From: SM1-50 sp964467345
GTDB lineage: Archaea > Thermoplasmatota > E2 > DHVEG-1
Length of the DNA: 25,516 nucleotides
Reading direction: 5' to 3'
Assembly (NCBI GenBank): GCA_964467345.1
Contig: CAYXPY010000031.1
Location: 1 to 25,516 of the forward strand
The notes beneath the pieces were generated by a model. That model was not told where the DNA came from and did no database searches. It worked only from the letters and a program-made list of their open reading frames with translations. A program made the translations under genes and the position numbers. Positions 1 to 5,666 of this stretch are shown piece by piece. The stretch's first letter is position 1, and the number at the start of each line of letters is the position of its first letter.

Positions 1-632
1 CCAAGGAACACCGCGGTGAACGCTGCATAGGCGTAGGTATACGACAGATGGGAGATGCCAAAAAGCACGGAGGTGATGAGAACCGCAAGGGGGATTCCCG
101 CGGTTTTCTGTATTTTTTCAAAGAGGAATCCTCTGAAGAAAAACTCCTCGCAGAAGGGCTGGATTATGACGAGGAGATACAGTGAGGGGACGGAGAAGAG
201 CTGCTGAAGATCAGGGATGTTACTGAGGGTGTTTGGGTCAATCTTCGTCAGATACATATACACAAGACCAATGGTAAGGGTGATTCCAAAAGCGACGATC
301 ACCGTGAGAAAACCCCAGAGAAGGGCTAGGTCGAGACCTTGTTTTTTGAGCTGCAAGCGAGAGAATATTTCCTTCAATGAAATCTGATTGACAACCTTGT
401 ACCAGAGGAGGGGGACGAAGATAAGACCGACGAAGACAAAGAGGAACTGAACAAAAAGCAGGACCATTTCGAGAGTGAGTTTTTGCAGTGGCGACAGTAT
501 CGGAGAGTATATGTCTGGGATCTCTGTTGGGAAAAACACGGAGACTAATGGGAAGAGGATAAACAAGGCTAAGGAACCAAGAAGACCAAGGAGTGCAACC
601 AGATGAGTTGGTTTGTTACCAGTAAAATCCAT
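1..632 (-). CDS. CPBP-family intramembrane glutamic protease, C-terminus beyond window
   Basis: The reading frame begins at the ATG whose A is at 632 and runs off the window start, leaving about 210 residues. Hydrophobic segments lie near residues 11-34, 54-78, 103-127 and 150-161, so it is a polytopic membrane protein. Two of the family motifs are present: EEFFFR (162-167), the EExxxR motif whose glutamates are catalytic, and FGISH (191-195), the FxxxH motif. The third, histidine-containing motif would lie beyond the edge. Family members (CPBP/Abi, related to Rce1) cleave or process peptides in the membrane; the substrate here is unknown. No Shine-Dalgarno precedes the ATG, but a TATA-like box lies about 30 nt upstream, which suits a leaderless transcript. 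The gene is divergent from the winged-helix gene at 794 and shares no operon with it. Family assignment is firm, function is not. Confidence 0.85.
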   Translation of the reverse strand, partial: MDFTGNKPTHLVALLGLLGSLALFILFPLVSVFFPTEIPDIYSPILSPLQKLTLEMVLLFVQFLFVFVGLIFVPLLWYKVVNQISLKEIFSRLQLKKQGLDLALLWGFLTVIVAFGITLTIGLVYMYLTKIDPNTLSNIPDLQQLFSVPSLYLLVIIQPFCEEFFFRGFLFEKIQKTAGIPLAVLITSVLFGISHLSYTYAYAAFTAVFL

Positions 633-656
633 TGGAGGGGAAGAACCACCGAGAGT

Positions 657-671
657 TCATAAATATTTTTG
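657..671 (-). promoter_or_regulatory. TATA-like promoter of the CPBP protease gene
   Basis: On the minus strand the stretch AAAAATATTTATGAA ends about 25 nt before the ATG at 632. That is the usual archaeal TATA-to-start spacing, so transcription would begin at or within a few bases of the start codon. This explains why there is no ribosome binding site. Confidence 0.55.
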
Positions 672-724
672 GTAAAGTTTCCCACCTTAGCGAACAACTG
701 GTCTGATACACTTAAAAAAAACCG

Positions 725-735
725 TATAATTTATA
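725..735 (+). promoter_or_regulatory. TATA-like promoter of the winged-helix gene
   Basis: TATAATTTATA at 725-735 is preceded by an A-rich stretch that could serve as BRE. Transcription would start near 755-760 and give a leader of roughly 35-40 nt. The leader contains the purine-rich AGGTAGGCGGTG, a possible but widely spaced ribosome binding site, before the ATG at 794. Confidence 0.5.
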
Positions 736-793
736 GGAAGAGACAGCTTACAATAACAGCAGAGGAAAGACCAAGGTAGGCGGTGTCGCATAT

Positions 794-1024
794 ATGGCAG
801 ATACAGGCAGTATCCATACTCAGGATGAACGAATGAAATTAGTGTTAAACATCGTACAAAGACTTTTTTATGATTCGGAAGAAAACAGCATTCGTATGGC
901 AGATATTCTCAGAGAAGCTGAAATACATGAACTAGGCCAAAAAGAAACAGAAGAAACCTTAGGGCAATTAAGTAAATATGGCTTACTCAACAAACTTCCA
1001 AACGGAAAATACACGTTGAATTAA
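794..1024 (+). CDS. Small winged-helix protein resembling the MCM C-terminal domain
   Basis: A 76-residue protein with one predicted winged-helix fold. Helix 1 is around residues 13-26. The segment IRMADILREAE (33-43), the helix ETEETLGQLSKYGLL (51-65) and a final strand GKYTLN (71-76) form the remaining helices and wing. This order of hydrophobic positions, ending in a short G-x-Y-x-L strand, resembles the winged helix at the C-terminus of archaeal MCM helicases, but no AAA+ helicase domain is attached. It could bind DNA or act as a protein-interaction adaptor at the replication fork; both are inference. It stands alone, with its own TATA box upstream and a T-rich stretch just downstream. 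Coding status is supported by the promoter, coherent fold and clean start; the MCM link is by pattern only. Confidence 0.75.
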   Translation: MADTGSIHTQDERMKLVLNIVQRLFYDSEENSIRMADILREAEIHELGQKETEETLGQLSKYGLLNKLPNGKYTLN

Positions 1025-1040
1025 AATGTATAACAGATAG

Positions 1041-1055
1041 CTTTCTTTTTATTTT
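1041..1055 (+). terminator. T-rich terminator after the winged-helix gene
   Basis: CTTTCTTTTTATTTT starts 17 nt after the stop codon of the 794-1024 gene. Archaeal RNA polymerase commonly terminates at such T-runs without a hairpin. A second T-rich run follows at about 1136-1145. Confidence 0.5.
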
Positions 1056-1229
1056 GCATATATGCGGAGGGTATTTTTATTTGAGACATAGGGCAAACAT
1101 CGAGTCGGTAAATCTGTATCATCGCGTACCCACCCTTCTTTTTATTAGCTATCGGCAGACTTAAGAACTCTTGTGTATATCTTACAATATTAGCACGGCA
1201 CGTTGTTATGTGCGTTTGGAAAAATCAGT

Positions 1230-1245
1230 AAATATTTTTAAATAG
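1230..1245 (+). promoter_or_regulatory. TATA-like promoter of tRNA-Pro
   Basis: AAATATTTTTAAATAG lies about 36 nt (centre to first base) before the tRNA. It predicts a start near 1262, a few bases before the mature 5' end, as expected for an archaeal tRNA precursor processed by RNase P. Confidence 0.55.
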
Positions 1246-1272
1246 GTTCTGTTGTTACACCGTGTATGCCCT

Positions 1273-1347
1273 GGGCCTGTAGGGTAGCTTGGTCCATCCT
1301 TTTAGCTTTGGGAGCTAGAGACTCCGATTCAAATTCGGACAGGCCCA
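1273..1347 (+). tRNA. tRNA-Pro (anticodon UGG)
   Basis: A full cloverleaf can be drawn. The acceptor stem GGGCCTG (1273-1279) pairs with CAGGCCC (1340-1346), with discriminator A at 1347. The anticodon stem TTAGC/GCTAG (1302-1306, 1314-1318) closes the loop TTTGGGA, putting anticodon TGG at 1309-1311. The T-arm is TCCGA-TTCAAAT-TCGGA (1323-1339). The D-arm GGGT...ATCC/TCCT is slightly irregular, as I recall for other archaeal tRNA-Pro genes. There is no intron, and CCA is not encoded (the next bases are CTT). UGG reads CCA and, with wobble, other proline codons. Confidence 0.95.
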
Positions 1348-1385
1348 CTTTCTTATCCTTTCTATGATATCCTATCCCCCAAAAA

Positions 1386-1413
1386 GTATATATATCGGTT
1401 ATTTTATATAAAA
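1386..1413 (+). promoter_or_regulatory. Two overlapping TATA candidates before the zinc-ribbon gene
   Basis: GTATATATAT (1386-1395) and TTTATATAAAA (1403-1413) both look like TATA boxes. The second lies 20-30 nt before the ATG at 1434 and would give a leaderless transcript; the first would give a leader of about 19 nt. The pair is bracketed by CCCCCA (1376-1381) and TGGGGG (1416-1421), an inverted repeat that might be an operator or chance. Confidence 0.45.
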
Positions 1414-1433
1414 AATGGGGGCAGTGTTTTTTT

Positions 1434-1577
1434 ATGTCTTTTACGCATGTAAAGTGTACAGACTGTGGAAGAGTATTTCCAAGAATGGGTAGTTTAAAAG
1501 ATATGGGTATATTGGATGGTAACAACTGCCCAAACTGCGGTGGAGAAATAGTTCTTCTGCATAAAGACTCCAGATAA
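1434..1577 (+). CDS. 47-residue zinc-ribbon protein
   Basis: A short frame from ATG 1434 to TAA 1577 encodes 47 residues. Two CxxC knuckles are visible: KCTDCG (residues 7-12) and NCPNCGG (31-37), separated by 20 residues. This is the layout of a single treble-clef or zinc-ribbon module binding one zinc ion. Between them lies GSLKDMGILDG, and a short basic tail HKDSR ends the chain. No other domain is present, so it may be an adaptor or a nucleic-acid- or protein-binding cofactor; the partner cannot be read from sequence. It follows tRNA-Pro on the same strand but has its own TATA candidates. The conserved cysteine geometry makes chance coding unlikely. The small size means automated callers may miss it. 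Confidence 0.75.
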   Translation: MSFTHVKCTDCGRVFPRMGSLKDMGILDGNNCPNCGGEIVLLHKDSR

Positions 1578-1593
1578 TTAGGAGTGTATGTGT

Positions 1594-1622
1594 CTTTCAT
1601 CCTGGTTGAAAACCAGGGAAAG
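1594..1622 (+). other. Strong hairpin downstream of the zinc-ribbon gene
   Basis: CTTTC (1594-1598) pairs with GAAAG (1618-1622). After a two-base bulge, CCTGGTT (1601-1607) pairs perfectly with AACCAGG (1611-1617) around a GAA loop. It begins 17 nt after the stop codon at 1577 and is followed by an A-rich rather than T-rich stretch; the nearest T-run on this strand is at about 1665-1678. It may protect the mRNA 3' end or be part of an unknown small RNA. Confidence 0.5.
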
Positions 1623-1722
1623 AAAAAACAAAGACTTGTGATGAGTACGGAGATAGTAAAATCCCTTTTGTTTTTTTCTTCCAATTACATCAGAGCTGAC
1701 GTGACAAAGAACTCTTTTCTGA

Positions 1723-1740
1723 TAGGTGCATAAGCACCTA
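1723..1740. repeat. Perfect inverted repeat upstream of the small membrane-protein promoter
   Basis: TAGGTGC (1723-1729) and GCACCTA (1734-1740) are perfect reverse complements around ATAA. The element ends 12 nt before the TATA box at 1752, where an archaeal activator, or a repressor blocking TBP/TFB, could bind. It could also fold as RNA if transcription passes through. Confidence 0.5.
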
Positions 1741-1751
1741 CCCTGCTGTTC

Positions 1752-1759
1752 TTATAAAT
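1752..1759 (+). promoter_or_regulatory. TATA box of the small membrane-protein gene
   Basis: TTATAAAT at 1752-1759 is centred about 22-25 nt before the first in-frame ATG (1778). It therefore predicts a leaderless message beginning at that codon and favours ATG 1778 over the in-frame ATG at 1790. Confidence 0.6.
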
Positions 1760-1777
1760 CGTCTGTGGCATTCCAAT

Positions 1778-1915
1778 ATGGGATGTACTATGTCTAAGAA
1801 TATTGAGAAGGGTGAGATGCCAGGATTCTACGAGACAATGATGTATGCGGTGTTGGTGTTAACTGAAATTGGTATCGTCATTGTATCAATTCTTCGGTCC
1901 GCAGTGTCATTCTAA
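1778..1915 (+). CDS. 45-residue single-span membrane protein
   Basis: The frame runs from ATG 1778 to TAA 1913-1915. The N-terminal part is polar and charged (SKNIEKGEMPGFYE, residues 6-19 from this start). One hydrophobic segment of about 20 residues (MMYAVLVLTEIGIVIVSIL) follows, then a short tail RSAVSF. A glutamate sits in the middle of the predicted membrane span, which often marks helix-helix or cofactor contacts in tiny membrane subunits. I do not recognise a family. Starting at the internal ATG 1790 would give 41 residues; the TATA spacing favours 1778. The promoter plus a coherent membrane topology support a real gene. Confidence 0.6.
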   Translation: MGCTMSKNIEKGEMPGFYETMMYAVLVLTEIGIVIVSILRSAVSF

Positions 1916-1927
1916 CCTGCCTATCAT

Positions 1928-1943
1928 AAAAAAAAAAAAAAAA
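1928..1943 (-). terminator. T16 terminator of the 4HBD-like operon
   Basis: Sixteen consecutive A residues on the plus strand are a T16 tract in the minus-strand transcript, about 120 nt past the stop codon at 2065. This is a strong archaeal T-run terminator. It also faces the convergent small membrane-protein gene that ends at 1915. Confidence 0.65.
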
Positions 1944-2064
1944 GAATCGTTCACTGAAGGTTGAGAGGATATTTTCTAGGTCATCTCGTTGTCGGGTCAT
2001 CCCCTAGTTTAGGTTTCTTCCTCAGCAACAGTTTCTCGGTGGAAGGGAGCAGATTTTGTAGTGT

Positions 2065-3519
2065 TTATTTCTTCTTTTCCACGATGATGTCTTCCTGGAT
2101 GTTTGCTAATCGTTTCGCAAGCTCGATGTTATGGGCGATATCTGATGTCGCGTTGATCACCAGTTTTGCTCCATCAGGGGACCCACCCCCATGCATACAG
2201 CCAGGCACGCCACTGCCGATGGTGAGCCATTCGATGAGCCTGGCGATTTTCGCCCGTGTCTCCCCCGAGCAGTTCGCCTGAAGGTATTTCTTCAGCAGTT
2301 TGCCGTAGCGGGGGTCGTTGAGATCCTTACAGGAAGGCAGGCAACCGGTCTCTGCGATGCCACCAGCAATCTCCTGGGCAATCCGTTTGGTCTCATAGGG
2401 GATGGTTGCGACATGAACCTTGTTGACATTCGAGAGCAGTGAATTGGGAAGCCAGACCCCGGAGGGATGTTTCGCCCCAAGGACACCAGCGGCGATCCCC
2501 ATCCCAAACGTGGTTTCATTGTTAATCGTCATCTGCGTGAGTTTTTCTCTGAAGACTTTTTCTGATAACCCGTTTGCCCGTGCCATGAGGGCTGCGGCAC
2601 CAACCATGACGTCCCCTTGTCCTGCGACGCATCCGCCGATCGCGGCACGATACGGTCCGATGAAGTTCATGACCGCTTTCATGCAGTAGGCATGCTCTCC
2701 GCACATGAAGACTCGTTCATTGGGGACAAAGACGTCCTCGAACAGCAGATACGACTGGGTGATTCCCCCGGTTTCAACAGGGGCGTCAAAGCCTTCTTCG
2801 AGCTCTCTGGTGTCACTGGGTCGTCGTGTCTCAATGATGGTGAGGTTCTCGCGGTCCCGTGGGATGACAAAGGAGATCGCATAGTCCTTATCTTCCTCCT
2901 TGTAGCTTGTCCCCGGCATCACAAAGATCTCATTTGCTGCTGCGACTCCACAGATCATGACCTTGGCGCCGCGTACGATGATGCCGTCCTGTTTTTTTTC
3001 CACGACACGCAGACTGAGATCCGGGTCGCATTGCTGCGAGGGTGATTTGGACCGGTCACCCTTCGCATCGGTAAGAGCCCCAGAGAGGGTGATGTCCCGA
3101 TGCTGTGCATCCTGCAGCCAGTGCTTCAGACGCGTATGGTACTCTGTCCCAAGGTCCTTGTCGATGTCATAGGTCGTCGCCCACATCGCGTTGATGGCGT
3201 TAAACCCGGCGCAGCGTCCCCCGGTACAGGTGCCGGTGAGGTTGAACATCAGTCGTTTCATGCGGACGTTTGCTATCATATCCTCCGGTCCTTGGATGAT
3301 GGAGAGGTACCGGGAGATAGGTTTTCCGGTGAGATGCGACGTGGTCGTCAGGATGTCCTTGAACTCTGGCTTCTGCGCCGCATCAAAAATCTGCCCATGG
3401 CCTTCGATGGATCGTTTGGTCGCTGGATGTGTGGTGACATCCTTGATAAGTTCGCCGAATTTGTAGATGTTCGGACGCATCTTTCGAAGGCTTTCTTTGT
3501 ATTCCTTTGATGTTTTCAT
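2065..3519 (-). CDS. 4-hydroxybutyryl-CoA dehydratase-like flavoprotein (HpaB superfamily), key residues replaced
   Basis: 484 residues, collinear with 4-hydroxybutyryl-CoA dehydratase/vinylacetyl-CoA isomerase (AbfD) of Clostridium aminobutyricum over its whole length. Shared landmarks include KGDRSKSPSQ (153-162), the GAKV stretch (184-187), DVFVPNERVFMCGE (262-275) and HGGGSP (443-448). By an alignment recalled from memory, the residues that hold the [4Fe-4S] cluster and FAD in AbfD are mostly changed: the first two cysteines are C98 and C103 with one extra residue between them, His292 is Tyr290, Glu257 is Gln255, Tyr296 is Ile294, Lys300 is Val298, Thr190 is Cys190 and Glu455 is Gly440. 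Only the Cys299 equivalent (C297) is plainly kept. It may be a related acyl-CoA-acting flavoenzyme rather than a true 4-hydroxybutyryl-CoA dehydratase. It lies 3 nt downstream of the DUF6125-like gene, so the two are cotranscribed. Confidence 0.8.
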   Translation of the reverse strand: MKTSKEYKESLRKMRPNIYKFGELIKDVTTHPATKRSIEGHGQIFDAAQKPEFKDILTTTSHLTGKPISRYLSIIQGPEDMIANVRMKRLMFNLTGTCTGGRCAGFNAINAMWATTYDIDKDLGTEYHTRLKHWLQDAQHRDITLSGALTDAKGDRSKSPSQQCDPDLSLRVVEKKQDGIIVRGAKVMICGVAAANEIFVMPGTSYKEEDKDYAISFVIPRDRENLTIIETRRPSDTRELEEGFDAPVETGGITQSYLLFEDVFVPNERVFMCGEHAYCMKAVMNFIGPYRAAIGGCVAGQGDVMVGAAALMARANGLSEKVFREKLTQMTINNETTFGMGIAAGVLGAKHPSGVWLPNSLLSNVNKVHVATIPYETKRIAQEIAGGIAETGCLPSCKDLNDPRYGKLLKKYLQANCSGETRAKIARLIEWLTIGSGVPGCMHGGGSPDGAKLVINATSDIAHNIELAKRLANIQEDIIVEKKK

Positions 3520-3522
3520 AAC

Positions 3523-3877
3523 TCATTCCTCTTGAATAGTGAAGTCCCAGTGGCACCAGAGGTCCTCAGGATGAGGGTCTGGTGGACAAATCCTGCATGT
3601 CACAATAATCCGGGGGTTAAATTCTTTTGCGAAGGCTTGCAGGAACCCAAGACGTACTGGTTTGCATCCGAACTCAGGTAAGCCTTTNNNNNNNNNNNNN
3701 NNNNNNNNNNNNNNNNNNNNNNNNNNNNNNNNNNNNNNNNNNNNNNNNNNNNNNNNNNNNNNNNNNNNNNNNNNNNNNNNNNNNNNNCCAGAGGTTCCGC
3801 AGCTGCAGGAAGAGATACTCTGGGATTTTTTCTTTGGGGAGTTGCGAAATGATAGTGATATCATCTGTACTGCTCAT
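3523..3877 (-). CDS. DUF6125-like cytosolic protein, interrupted by scaffold gap
   Basis: The ends of one gene lie on either side of the N-run. The N-terminal 30 residues (from ATG 3877, ending in FLQLRNLW) precede the gap, and about 54 C-terminal residues follow it, ending at the TGA at 3523-3525. The C-terminal part carries a cysteine-rich signature: GCKPVRLG, then TCRICPPDPHPEDLWCHW, with cysteines that could bind a metal or cluster. This pattern resembles proteins I know as DUF6125, which have no settled function. The two halves are out of frame across the 100 Ns only because the gap length is arbitrary; I judge them to be one intact gene. An AGGAG ribosome binding site (3887-3891) lies 9 nt before the start. 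It forms an operon with the 4HBD-like gene. Confidence 0.6.
3688..3787. other. Scaffold gap (100 N)
   Basis: Exactly 100 Ns, the conventional placeholder for a gap of unknown length. It falls inside the DUF6125-like gene and hides its central part. Confidence 0.98.
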
Positions 3878-3913
3878 TGAGAAATACTCCTACACAGTCG
3901 AAGGATGATGAAT

Positions 3914-3928
3914 CGTTTTTTTATACTA
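3914..3928 (-). promoter_or_regulatory. TATA-like promoter of the DUF6125/4HBD-like pair
   Basis: On the minus strand AGTATAAAAAAAC is centred about 45 nt before the ATG at 3877. Transcription would start near 3899, leaving a leader of about 22 nt that contains the AGGAG ribosome binding site. It lies in the 68-nt space after etfA, so the pair can be transcribed apart from the ETF operon. Confidence 0.5.
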
Positions 3929-3945
3929 TGCAAGGAACGAAGGAT

Positions 3946-4905
3946 TCAGCCGATTTTTTCTTTGATAGCGGTGGTAAGCTTGGGGAGCACCTCATAGAGG
4001 TCTCCGACGATGCCGTAATCAGCGGATTTGAAGATGAGCGCCTCAGGGTCCTTGTTGATGGCGACGATCACCCCGGAGTCACGCATCCCTGCGATATGCT
4101 GAATCTGCCCAGAGATCCCACAGGCGACATACAGCTTTGGTTTGACCTTATGGCCTGAGAGCCCGATCCAGTGGTCCTCCGAAAGCCATTTCAGGTCAGC
4201 AGCGATCGGCCGAGAGCAGCCAACGGTCCGTCCTTTGAGCACATCAGCTAGCTCACTGACGAGTCGTATATCTTCCTTTTTCTTAAACCCGCGTCCACAG
4301 GAGACAATGATCTGGGCGTCCTCGACGCTCACACCCTCTGATTTCATCTCCTGGACCTTGAGGATCTTGGAAGGTGATGGCGTCACATCAATGGTTTTTT
4401 TGATAATCTCGCCTTTATGAGCAGGGTTTTTTGGTAACGGGTCGAAAACTTTGGCTGGGATGGTGACTATTTGTGGTGCGGTGGTGAACTGCTCTACAGC
4501 GATGGCATTGCCGCTATAGACGACCCGCTCCGCGGTCAGTTTCCCATCCGCTAGATACAGGTTTGTACAATCCATCACACAGCCAGCATGCAGTGTTGCT
4601 GCAAGTCTGCCAGCGAGTGCTTTGCCGTTCTTGTTTGACCCGATGAGGACCACTTCGTTTTTATGCTCCTGTAACAGCGTATGAAGGATCTCGGTGTATT
4701 CCTCCGCCTTGAACTGCTGCTGGGTTGTCTGCACGACGATGACCTGGTCAGCCCCATGCTCAAGATACTCTTTCGCGGGTTCCTCAGAACCGATAGAAAC
4801 AGCGATGACTTTCTTATGAAGCTCCTTTGCAAGGTCAACGGCTTTATGTAACAACTCCAAGGTAAGTTTTTTATCATCTGAATAGACAAGGACCATATCG
4901 ATCAC
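3946..4905 (-). CDS. etfA: Electron transfer flavoprotein alpha subunit
   Basis: 319 residues, normal family length. The N-terminal half is the alpha/beta ETF domain. The C-terminal half is the FAD-binding domain, marked by CGRGFKKKED (203-212), CGISGQIQH (262-270), VAINKDPEA (281-289) and ADYGIVGDL (295-303), all classic EtfA positions. With EtfB it forms the soluble heterodimer that takes electrons from acyl-CoA dehydrogenases and passes them to an ETF oxidoreductase or, in bifurcating types, to other acceptors. The start codon overlaps the etfB stop as ATGA, so the subunits are translationally coupled. The next two genes upstream encode an acyl-CoA synthetase and an acyl-CoA dehydrogenase, the natural electron donor. 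Confidence 0.95.
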   Translation of the reverse strand: MIDMVLVYSDDKKLTLELLHKAVDLAKELHKKVIAVSIGSEEPAKEYLEHGADQVIVVQTTQQQFKAEEYTEILHTLLQEHKNEVVLIGSNKNGKALAGRLAATLHAGCVMDCTNLYLADGKLTAERVVYSGNAIAVEQFTTAPQIVTIPAKVFDPLPKNPAHKGEIIKKTIDVTPSPSKILKVQEMKSEGVSVEDAQIIVSCGRGFKKKEDIRLVSELADVLKGRTVGCSRPIAADLKWLSEDHWIGLSGHKVKPKLYVACGISGQIQHIAGMRDSGVIVAINKDPEALIFKSADYGIVGDLYEVLPKLTTAIKEKIG

Positions 4906-5666
4906 CTCAGCACTCCGATTTTCGCTAGTTCATCGACAAGCCTGCCTATTGATTGGTCAAGGTCATCCTGGAAGATGAGGTTCTTCCGCTGCATCGGGAT
5001 TCCTTTGACATCGATGGTCTGAATCTTCGGTTGCAATGGTTCCGTGGAGACATCGGTTGCTTGCCAGTCATGGATCGGTTTGCTTGAGGAGGCAAGAATC
5101 GCCATCAGACTTGGTAATCGTGGTTGGTTACTCTCCTTTGTCACCGTGAGAAGCACAGGAAAACTGGATTCCATCGTAATTGATTTCTCCCCCAGGTTCC
5201 TCTCAGAGACGACCTTGCTAGGTTCCACGGTCATCTGCTGCGCATAGGTTATCTGTGGGATGTTCAGCAACCCGGCGATGCGTGGACCGATCTGCCCGGA
5301 GAACATATCAATGGATGCCTCACCGCAGAGAATGATGTCGAAGGAGCCGATCTTTTTAATGGCCCCTGCAAGCAGCTGGGCGACCACATGGTAATCAGCC
5401 TGGGGTGGTTGAGCAATCAAGATACCCTCATCAGCTCCCATCGCAAGCAGCTCTTTTATCCGCTCCTTGGCATCCGGGGCTCCGACGGTGAGAACCGTAA
5501 TCTTCCCCCCATGTTTCTCCTTAATTTTTATGGCTTCCTCCAGCGCGTTCTTATCCATGTCGCTTATCTTCTGAGGGACCCCGGCAAGGATCGGTTTTTT
5601 AGAGGCAGGGTCTACCTTTATCTCAGCGACGTCAACGACTTGCTTGGCACAGACAATAATGTTCAT
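4902..5666 (-). CDS. etfB: Electron transfer flavoprotein beta subunit
   Basis: 254 residues, normal length. Visible family marks are the N-terminal IIVCAKQVVDVAE, TVGAPDAKERIKELLAMGAD (60-79), CGEASIDMFSGQIGP in the middle, and the ETF-beta signature around ESNQPRLPSLMAIL. The beta subunit binds AMP (or FAD in bifurcating ETFs) and docks to the dehydrogenase. The start ATG overlaps the stop of the upstream acyl-CoA synthetase gene (GAAATGA), and its own stop overlaps the etfA start, so synthetase, etfB and etfA form a tightly coupled set. Whether this ETF is bifurcating cannot be settled by eye. Confidence 0.95.
   Translation of the reverse strand: MNIIVCAKQVVDVAEIKVDPASKKPILAGVPQKISDMDKNALEEAIKIKEKHGGKITVLTVGAPDAKERIKELLAMGADEGILIAQPPQADYHVVAQLLAGAIKKIGSFDIILCGEASIDMFSGQIGPRIAGLLNIPQITYAQQMTVEPSKVVSERNLGEKSITMESSFPVLLTVTKESNQPRLPSLMAILASSSKPIHDWQATDVSTEPLQPKIQTIDVKGIPMQRKNLIFQDDLDQSIGRLVDELAKIGVLR

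Noticed and set aside
1238..1684. 148-codon minus-strand frame
   Set aside because: It runs antisense through tRNA-Pro and the zinc-ribbon gene, has no recognisable domain and an implausible composition.
1636..1722. Possible C/D box RNA: GTGATGA near 1637 with CTGA near 1695 and 1719
   Set aside because: No internal D'/C' pair is present and a long T-run between the boxes would stop transcription; the spacing is also too long for an archaeal C/D RNA.
2420..3510. Several plus-strand frames over the 4HBD-like gene
   Set aside because: Antisense shadows; the minus-strand protein matches a known family end to end.
3627..3908. Frames in both directions spanning the N-run
   Set aside because: They exist only because the 100 Ns are read as open codons; the real signal is one minus-strand gene broken by the gap.
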